From NCBI GenBank assembly GCA_900320285.1, contig ONRQ01000006.1, positions 1 through 46,762 on the forward strand: 46,762 bases of DNA. The letters run 5' to 3'. The translations under genes were made by a program, and so were the position numbers. The stretch comes from an uncultured Eubacteriales bacterium (GTDB lineage: Bacteria; Bacillota; Clostridia; Peptostreptococcales; Anaerovoracaceae). The notes beneath the pieces are model-generated. The model was given only the letters and a program-made list of their open reading frames with translations, was not told the DNA's origin and made no database searches. Shown piece by piece: positions 41,095-46,762 of the stretch (positions within the stretch are counted from its first letter, which is position 1; every line of letters begins with the position of its first letter).

Positions 41095-41987
41095 TGAAAA
41101 GACTCTTTAAATACGCAAATTCATTCTGGGTCAAGTATAGTGACTATGTAATTAATGAGACTGCAGATGGCAAGAAATATCTTCAGCCTGCGCCAAAAGC
41201 CATGCCTCAGCCATACGATCCAATTGATAAATTTGAAAGCATTGCTTTGGATGCGGTTAATGTTGGCCGCCTTTGTATGAATCTGGAAGCAACAGAAAGT
41301 GAGAAACATGATGCGATACGAGAATTTACATTGAAGTATGGTCTGCTGGGCATTATGACAGCTCTGCCGACAACTCCAAGATTTCTCCAGTATGAGAACG
41401 CTTTTTTCCCTGTAAATCATTTTATACGGGAGGAGTCTATGCCGGTGCTGCCATATATGGACGAATTTTATCCTTTCGGGAAGCTGGACATCCATAAAAG
41501 GGGCCCTGGTGAAGGCTACCGTTGGGATCTTGAGGGAGATAAGGAGACTGTGCTGCTTGGAACTCTGACTGATGGGCGACCTCTTGAAACACACATGACG
41601 TTTCAGCGCGAATATGCAGAGAGATTGGATTGGATGGAAGAGCAGTTTAAGGACTGGGCGTTCAATCTCATGGTCATATTCTTCTATTACGAAGATAAGG
41701 ACGGATTTACGGAAAAACAGAAGGAATTCCATAAGCAAAGTATGGCAGCGTTTGATGGACTGACTCCGACATACCATATCGGGCTTATGGATGACAGACC
41801 GTATCTTGTTTGGAACTTCAATTCATTGCTTCAAGGAATACAGCTTATGTTCAGCATGATGCTGACTGATGAAAACAGGCCTATCAGAATGTGTAAGAAT
41901 TGTGGTAAAGCATTTATAGCCAGACGCCACAGAGATAAATTCTGCAGCAAGGAATGCTCTGAAGAGTGGAAGAGAAACACCGACTAA
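41094..41987 (+). CDS. Zinc-finger-tailed protein, DUF6076-like
   Basis: 297 residues. A long N-terminal domain of unknown fold (KYGLLGIMTALPTTPRF near 84-100; WDLEGDKETVLLGTL) ends in a Cys-rich finger CKNCGKAFIARRHRDKFC-x3-C (about 268-289), the CGNR/treble-clef-like pattern found at the end of DUF6076-type proteins. Translationally coupled to the sigma-like gene by a one-base overlap, so the pair is one functional unit. Function unknown. Confidence 0.6.
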   Translation: MKRLFKYANSFWVKYSDYVINETADGKKYLQPAPKAMPQPYDPIDKFESIALDAVNVGRLCMNLEATESEKHDAIREFTLKYGLLGIMTALPTTPRFLQYENAFFPVNHFIREESMPVLPYMDEFYPFGKLDIHKRGPGEGYRWDLEGDKETVLLGTLTDGRPLETHMTFQREYAERLDWMEEQFKDWAFNLMVIFFYYEDKDGFTEKQKEFHKQSMAAFDGLTPTYHIGLMDDRPYLVWNFNSLLQGIQLMFSMMLTDENRPIRMCKNCGKAFIARRHRDKFCSKECSEEWKRNTD

Positions 41988-41994
41988 TGAAGTA

Positions 41995-42450
41995 TTATTT
42001 CTCATTGAAATCATAATCTTCTTTTATTGTAATATTCATCGTTTCAGATGCTTCTTCTAATGTCGAGAAGATTCTTATATTCTCGAATTCTTCATCCGGG
42101 TGACTTAGATCTCCGATTTTGTGACCATCAATATATAGAGTATAGCAGTCTCCCTGATCAATTAGGAATGAATTGTCAGGATTCATGTTAAGGTCATATT
42201 CAAGGCTGAATGAAGTTGCAGCTGCTTCAGGATCAACGCCCCACGGCTCCGGAATTATTATGAACGACAGGATAATAATTATCGGCATCAATATCAGAGC
42301 CCAGCGCATTGTTCTGGTCAGTCTTTTACCATCACGCTGCCTGTCTTGAAGAATTGTTTTAATTCTAACCCTGACGATGTTGCTTTCAGCGTGAGCGAAA
42401 GGGATAACTGCTGCATGAACAGAGCATTCGGTGCCGAAAGCTTTTTCCAT
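41995..42450 (-). pseudogene. Truncated M56/BlaR1-type peptidase remnant
   Basis: The 151-residue frame begins MEKAFGTECSVHAAV, which resembles the stretch after the active site of M56 (BlaR1/MecR1-type) proteins (CDE-V-KAFGTE), followed by the typical VRVRIKTIL, RTMRWALILMPIIII membrane helix and an extracytoplasmic tail. A TAG lies three codons upstream in the same frame and no HExxH or upstream helices are present, so it is the 3' part of a larger gene. The remaining ORF might still be expressed behind the ABC genes. Confidence 0.5.
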
Positions 42451-42485
42451 TACTCTCTAAGCAGATTTTTCTACCGCTATTCGTG

Positions 42486-42689
42486 TTACTGGTCCTTTTT
42501 TGTCAATCTCCCGAGAATAAAGATACCTGCAACAAAGATGGCATATATGACTGTTGTAACAATCAGCCACTTCGGGACTATATGTGTGTACGACTTAATG
42601 CCTGTACATCCTATGACGCCTATCAATATTCCGAGGAAGTTCAACAACCTGAACCTATAAGCTACAGCTCGTTCTAATAGTTTAATCAT
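42486..42689 (-). CDS. Small two-helix membrane protein
   Basis: 67 residues with two hydrophobic helices (LLNFLGILIGVIGCTGI and LIVTTVIYAIFVAGIFIL) and a KKDQ end. GAGAGGTAG lies 5 bases before the ATG. It follows the ABC ATPase gene by 79 bases. Family not recognised; perhaps an accessory subunit of the transporter. Confidence 0.5.
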   Translation of the reverse strand: MIKLLERAVAYRFRLLNFLGILIGVIGCTGIKSYTHIVPKWLIVTTVIYAIFVAGIFILGRLTKKDQ

Positions 42690-42768
42690 AATGTCTACCT
42701 CTCTTCATTAGAATAAATTATTCAGTTCTGATCGTGTTTTATATGACGATTGGCTTCTAGGCATTGTC

Positions 42769-43530
42769 TTATCCCTTTAGAACAATCTTCTGATTTTCTA
42801 TTATTCTATCTAAAAAGGATTCACGGTTGTTATCACTACAACAAATATCCGAAGTGATCGTGCCATCTTTCAGAAAAACAACACGCTTACAGCAACTCGC
42901 TACACTAGGATCATGTGTGACTAGTACCACTGCTGTATTAAGTGATGTATGAATCATCTCAAAATACCTCATTACTGTTTCAGCTGATGCAGAGTCAAGA
43001 TTTCCGGTAGGTTCATCCGCCAGAATAAGCTCGGGATTATTGATCAGCGCACGACAAATTGCGACACGCTGCTTCTCCCCACCAGAAAGCTCGAATGGTC
43101 TCTTATCAAGCAGTGATGATATCTCTAATTTCCCCGAAATATCCATAGCACTTTTTATGCAGTCATTGGTTTCTTCGTGGTTCAGTATCTTAGGAAGCAT
43201 TATGTTTTCCAGAACAGATAGACTGTCCATAAGGTAATAGTCCTGATAAACAAATCCGATGTTATTCCTATGGATTGCTGCAAGCTTGTCGCCTGTAATG
43301 TTTCTGCTGTTCTCGCCCTTATACATAATACGGCCTGTAGTCGGTCTGTCCAGCAGGCCAAGCAGCTTAAGTAGTGTAGTCTTGCCTGAACCTGATCTGC
43401 CCATAATGGCAGTCAGCTCGTTATTATTGATGCTGAGATTTATGCCATTAAGCACCTCGATTTTCGTATCGTTAACAGTAAATGAACGATAAAGCTCTTC
43501 AGCTCTGATAAGTTCTTCTTTATTGCCCAT
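42769..43530 (-). CDS. ABC transporter ATP-binding protein (MacB/BceA type)
   Basis: 253 residues. Walker [11 protein letters not shown]-loop VYQDYYL, signature LSGGEKQR, Walker [11 protein letters not shown] and a switch His (LVTHDPS). The [20 protein letters not shown] stretch and the FtsX-type partner place it in the MacB/BceA/LolD group of exporters, often bacitracin/bacteriocin resistance pumps. Start 43530 (MGNKEEL); the frame is open to 43584 within the permease gene. It overlaps the permease by 11 bases, so they are coupled. Confidence 0.92.
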   Translation of the reverse strand: MGNKEELIRAEELYRSFTVNDTKIEVLNGINLSINNNELTAIMGRSGSGKTTLLKLLGLLDRPTTGRIMYKGENSRNITGDKLAAIHRNNIGFVYQDYYLMDSLSVLENIMLPKILNHEETNDCIKSAMDISGKLEISSLLDKRPFELSGGEKQRVAICRALINNPELILADEPTGNLDSASAETVMRYFEMIHTSLNTAVVLVTHDPSVASCCKRVVFLKDGTITSDICCSDNNRESFLDRIIENQKIVLKG

Positions 43531-45637
43531 TAGACATGATTTCCTTTCTAATTGTGACTGCGACCAGCCATGTACACAAAACATTAACTATGATCCAGCC
43601 GGCAAACAGGGTCGCATACATTTTGGTGCAGCTCGCGGCAAGTTCGCTGTTGTACATTCTGACTCTGTATGTGCCTGCGGCGAATACAACGCTTGAAACG
43701 ATCAGTATAATGGCTGGATATACAACAAAGACACTTATTTCACGCTTTAATATTCTAATGCGTTCTTTGACAGGCATGCCCATGCTGCGGAGGAACTTAT
43801 CCCTGCCTTTCTTCTCTTTAAGCTCCATCTGGCACTTGGAATAAAGCAACAGGATTCCCACTAACAGAAAAATTGTCATAATAGAAATATTGATAGAAAT
43901 ACGAGCAGCGCGTTCTACTACCATCTGCTTAATTGCGTTCTCTGACGAGTAGTGAAAATGCACCGAAGAGTCATAATTTCCAATATACTGGTGATCTTTT
44001 TCCATAGTATCAAGCTCTTTATCCAGTTCTTTCACATGAAATTCATCTGTATTTATCAGCACAAGTTTTGTTGGCCCTTGCACAAGCAGAGGCTCAGCAT
44101 CATCTCCCATGAAAGCCATAAAGGCCTCAACTGAATAACCTGTTGCTACGTCTACATTCATCCATTCATCCTGTGCTTTCTCAAAATATCTATCAGAGAA
44201 AACAATGATATTCTCACACTTAGGCGTGCTGTAACAGCCTGTTATGCTCGCGATTTCCTCTCCGGCAATATCCTTCTCGCAGTAGGTACCATGGTATTCA
44301 TCGAGGACACGTATACACGGCACTCCGATATGGAGATCAGGTTTTGACTTGTTATAGCGCCAGTCAACAGGCTGCGCCTTGATTGAGCGATCCTGCTGAT
44401 GGACCACATAGACATTGCTACCATCATCTTTAAGACCGAGATCCTTGGATACATATGACGGATCGATTGCCTTCTTCAGTTCATGATAGGTCGATTCGGA
44501 AATGCCGATCTGCTGCCCCTGGATCGTTATTTCGCTTATCCTTTCAAAACGTTCCGTCTTATCCAGATTAGTGACCCGCACCATTGGGTATTCATGTATC
44601 TCAATATCACTGTCCTTCTTCAGTCCGTCAAAGTATTTTGTATCATTCTCATCCGCAAGGCACATGATATCGTAAGGGAATAGTTCGTCTGGCTGCTGTG
44701 CATTGACTATCCCTATAATTTGAAATCCAGAACTAAAGCATGCGAGAAAACTAATCAGGGAAAATGCCAGAATATACCTCGTCGTTGTCCTGAATCTGTT
44801 ATAGAACTGATCGTTAATCAAAAGATTTCTATAATATTTTTCAGGGTTATTTTTACGCGTGTATGTCATAAGCATAGACGCCGCATTTCTCCCTATAAGA
44901 TATAGTCCTATGTAGAAAAGAGTTGCCAGATAAAGTGCCTCATGATATGCAATCCGGGTATATGCAGCATATGCTGCCACACACATTACCAGGCCGGACA
45001 CAATCTGCAGAACAGGAAGCCTGCTGCTCAATTTCTCTATACGGGCTGATTCATGCATGCTTGTGATCACTCTGAAGTCGGACTCAAGTTCACCTGTAAG
45101 CAGGATACTCAACACATAGGCAAGCAACGCCACAATGCATATTATCGGATACGTAAAAAGGGATATCTTGCCAAGTTCAAAGTCAATGTTCAGGTATGAG
45201 ATTAATAATCGTCTTAAGATTGATGAAAACAGAATTCCGAGCAGCAGCCCAGGTATTATCGAGCACAGGTATGTCACTCCGCCTTCGATAATTACCATGC
45301 GTCTGCGATCCTTAACAGAGGCTCCCATTCTTTTGAACAGAATGTATTTCGGTACTCTCTTCCCGAGATAAGGAATAAGCGTAGCAATCAACAAAACCAC
45401 GCCGCATAAGAGCATAAGAGAGAAACCCGAAACAAACATCCTGCTTATACCATCTTCACGCATGAAATATTCATCAGTATTCTGACTTGCGAATATCTGA
45501 AACCCAACCGCACCAGCAGTAAACAATGATATCAGAATCGTTTCAGAAATAATCAGAGAAGCAAGCTCCCGCCGATTTTCCCTCAGATCCTTTAATACGA
45601 TGGTTAAAAACAAGTCCCTATACTTCAATTCTTCCAT
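43520..45637 (-). CDS. FtsX-like ABC permease with large extracellular domain
   Basis: 705 residues. An N-terminal helix (about 26-48), three helices up to 190 (FtsX-type core with KRMGASVKDRRRM), two around 208-260, one near 295, then a ~260-residue extracytoplasmic domain (330-590), and three C-terminal helices. The PKYILFKRMGASVKDR and KFLRSMGMPVKERIRIL segments are the coupling motifs to the ATPase. The layout is BceB-like. The start has only a weak ribosome site and may depend on the small ORF ending 10 bases upstream. Confidence 0.88.
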   Translation of the reverse strand: MEELKYRDLFLTIVLKDLRENRRELASLIISETILISLFTAGAVGFQIFASQNTDEYFMREDGISRMFVSGFSLMLLCGVVLLIATLIPYLGKRVPKYILFKRMGASVKDRRRMVIIEGGVTYLCSIIPGLLLGILFSSILRRLLISYLNIDFELGKISLFTYPIICIVALLAYVLSILLTGELESDFRVITSMHESARIEKLSSRLPVLQIVSGLVMCVAAYAAYTRIAYHEALYLATLFYIGLYLIGRNAASMLMTYTRKNNPEKYYRNLLINDQFYNRFRTTTRYILAFSLISFLACFSSGFQIIGIVNAQQPDELFPYDIMCLADENDTKYFDGLKKDSDIEIHEYPMVRVTNLDKTERFERISEITIQGQQIGISESTYHELKKAIDPSYVSKDLGLKDDGSNVYVVHQQDRSIKAQPVDWRYNKSKPDLHIGVPCIRVLDEYHGTYCEKDIAGEEIASITGCYSTPKCENIIVFSDRYFEKAQDEWMNVDVATGYSVEAFMAFMGDDAEPLLVQGPTKLVLINTDEFHVKELDKELDTMEKDHQYIGNYDSSVHFHYSSENAIKQMVVERAARISINISIMTIFLLVGILLLYSKCQMELKEKKGRDKFLRSMGMPVKERIRILKREISVFVVYPAIILIVSSVVFAAGTYRVRMYNSELAASCTKMYATLFAGWIIVNVLCTWLVAVTIRKEIMSNGQ

Positions 45638-45647
45638 TTTGTAATAC

Positions 45648-45758
45648 CTATAAGTTTGTTATCTTATCTACGTCAAAACCTTCATCCAGGCTTCCAATTC
45701 TGCACGCCTCCGCAGTTTCACATACCTTCTCGCAAGGAAGCAGTATCTGTTTTTTCAT
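45648..45758 (-). CDS. Possible 36-residue Cys-containing peptide
   Basis: ATG 45758 to TAG 45648: MKKQILLPCEKVCETAEACR, then IGSLDEGFDVDKITNL. Three Cys in the first half, short leader-like basic start, and position directly before an export-type ABC operon would suit a small exported peptide, but no Shine-Dalgarno is evident. It may equally be the second half of a broken gene: the neighbouring frame upstream is open and the two meet at a run of six A. Confidence 0.3.
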   Translation of the reverse strand: MKKQILLPCEKVCETAEACRIGSLDEGFDVDKITNL

Positions 45759-45840
45759 TAAGATAATCATAAGTCTCTTTGTCTACCTCACAGATTTGTC
45801 CGGTATTAACATCGTAGCAATAGTATGCCGATTATCCCTT
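45740..45840 (-). pseudogene. Decayed reading frame upstream of the ABC genes
   Basis: On the minus strand a start-less open stretch encodes AYYCYDVNTGQICEVDKETY and further residues before a stop (TGA at 45719-45721). The pattern (tyrosines, D-V-T-G-x-I, E-V-D-x-x-T-Y) resembles the N-terminal recognition region of radical-SAM peptide maturases, but this is a weak match. A TAA precedes it in frame. Its continuation appears one frame over as the ORF at 45648-45758. Confidence 0.3.
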
Positions 45841-45844
45841 TTCC

Positions 45845-46129
45845 TTATTTCACATCCTGAACAGTGACAGCATAGCAGCCATCCGGCGGTGCATTATCAA
45901 GCACTTTATTGAACAGGTCGTAGTCACCAAATCCCATCCAGGGATTGTCTGCTCTGTAAAACAGAACTATAGCACACTCTTTATTCAGAGGCTCCTGATA
46001 ACTGTTTACCACCGGTGCCGTTCCTTCTTTGTGTGTGCTGTCGCCTATTTCCGCACTGTATTTTATGCTTTTGCCGGCAGAGACAACATGCACATATAGT
46101 TCCGACGAAGGATCGCCCGTGATAAACAA
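45845..46129 (-). pseudogene. Downstream half of a probably frameshifted extracytoplasmic protein
   Basis: 94 residues from a TTG (LFITGDPSSELYVHVV onward) to TAA. In frame upstream the reading continues as SKEINAKDGY to near 46155 without an ATG, exactly where the 204-residue gene stops in another frame. The two join naturally (DSTV then SKEINAKDGY), suggesting one gene split by a one-base shift. No family recognised. Confidence 0.4.
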
Positions 46130-46146
46130 ATATCCGTCTTTTGCAT

Positions 46147-46762
46147 TTATTTCCTTACTGTACTGTCAATTTCGATCCACTCTTCTTGTCCCGGTCCTTT
46201 GAGTGTCACGGTCAGGCCCTTCTTCGTGTGGAACTTGAACAGCCCTGACATTTTGCCTGCATCATTGACTTCCGGATCAACTTCCGCAATCTGAGCCAGC
46301 ACTTTGTCATCTGGCTCGATCATTTTTATACCAGAACTGTTGAAGTCGACGACATATTTTATGCCTGACCCTAGTCCTCCCCATACCGTATAGCCGTTCC
46401 AGATGCCAAGTGCCAGATAAATCAGCATTACAGCAATGAAGACAACCTTGAGCTTTCCGCCCTTCTTGAGTACAGTGCCTATGGTGGCGTACTCGTCGCC
46501 CTCTTTCTTGTTTGCTCTTATGTCGGCTGGCAGCGGTTTATCGTTCGAATGCTCCGAGAACTGTTTGTTCTGTATCACGGGAGCTCCTGCAAGCATTCCG
46601 AGAAGAGTGATAGCCAGGTTGAGCTGCCTCACACTTATTTCTTTTGTTTCAGCGAAGTGCGCACCTTTCTGTTCATTCTCATATATATGTTTCAGATATT
46701 TCGGTGAATCGATGCTCGCGAAATCAGTGGCCTCTGCTTCTATTTTTCCGCACAGTTCCATC
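46147..46762 (-). CDS. Membrane protein of unknown function, 5' end at window edge
   Basis: 204 residues visible; the first possible ATG is at 46761, one base from the edge, so the gene may continue outside. The N-terminal half is soluble (EISVRQLNLAITLLG, with a weak hydrophobic stretch), then one clear transmembrane helix (VVFIAVMLIYLALGIWNGY, about 106-124) and an extracytoplasmic tail ending STVRK. Probably the upstream half of the frame that continues at 46129. Family not recognised. Confidence 0.45.
   Translation of the reverse strand, partial: MELCGKIEAEATDFASIDSPKYLKHIYENEQKGAHFAETKEISVRQLNLAITLLGMLAGAPVIQNKQFSEHSNDKPLPADIRANKKEGDEYATIGTVLKKGGKLKVVFIAVMLIYLALGIWNGYTVWGGLGSGIKYVVDFNSSGIKMIEPDDKVLAQIAEVDPEVNDAGKMSGLFKFHTKKGLTVTLKGPGQEEWIEIDSTVRK

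Overview
The window looks like chromosomal DNA of a mid-GC member of the Clostridia (Eubacteriales). Grounds: the glycogen gene set includes glgD, the fructose-1,6-bisphosphatase is the class III type, phosphofructokinase carries the pyrophosphate-type active-site residues, and the tmk-holB-ricT-trmN6 order matches Firmicutes. Genus cannot be set from the sequence; a family-XIII/Anaerovoracaceae-like or Lachnospiraceae-like host would fit. All calls rest on reading translated sequence and motifs; no searches were run.

Layout. 1-2864: end of an unidentified gene, a shared terminator, then a minus-strand pair (gltX and a sugar-nucleotidyltransferase-like gene). 3007-5538: a strong promoter, PPi-type phosphofructokinase and a GNAT-fold protein. 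5629-9941: YitT membrane protein, a small membrane protein, and the tightly overlapping tmk-holB-ricT-trmN6 run, closed by a terminator. 10026-14826: a promoter, two membrane-anchored proteins (one with a very long Lys/Ala-rich tail), murA and fbp. 14844-30160: a 31-residue membrane ORF, a PrsW-type protease, then glgB-glgP-glgC-glgD-glgA, a GH13-GH77 fusion, a HAD-SGNH fusion and an M3 oligopeptidase, all on the plus strand with gaps of at most about 50 bases. 30182-34606: a GH25 lysozyme, a YlmH-like RNA-binding protein, a DUF3048 lipoprotein and a pyridoxal-type kinase.

34620-34879: a tRNA-Ala(CGC) with its own promoter, a leader made of nested repeats, and a terminator. Directly behind its 3' end begins an accessory region: tyrosine integrase, a small winged-helix-like gene, MobP-type relaxase, MobC-like accessory protein, RepA-like AAA ATPase and a small Cys-containing protein (about 34.9-39.9 kb). 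This is an integrative mobilizable element; its far end is not visible. Next comes a two-gene unit (sigma-region-4-like protein plus zinc-finger protein) behind a near-consensus promoter with a palindromic operator, then an ABC export/resistance-type transporter with a truncated M56 gene downstream, and at the right edge reading frames that look decayed.

How the genes work together: central carbon flux (PPi-PFK against FBPase III) and glycogen storage (GlgC/D make ADP-glucose and release PPi; GlgA and GlgB build the polymer; GlgP and the GH13-GH77 protein degrade it) form a coherent metabolic block. The most unusual structure is in the mobile element: two inverted arrays of 9-bp-period repeats, each at the 3' end of a gene encoding the same kind of C-terminal winged-helix-like domain (repA, and the small gene overlapping the integrase).
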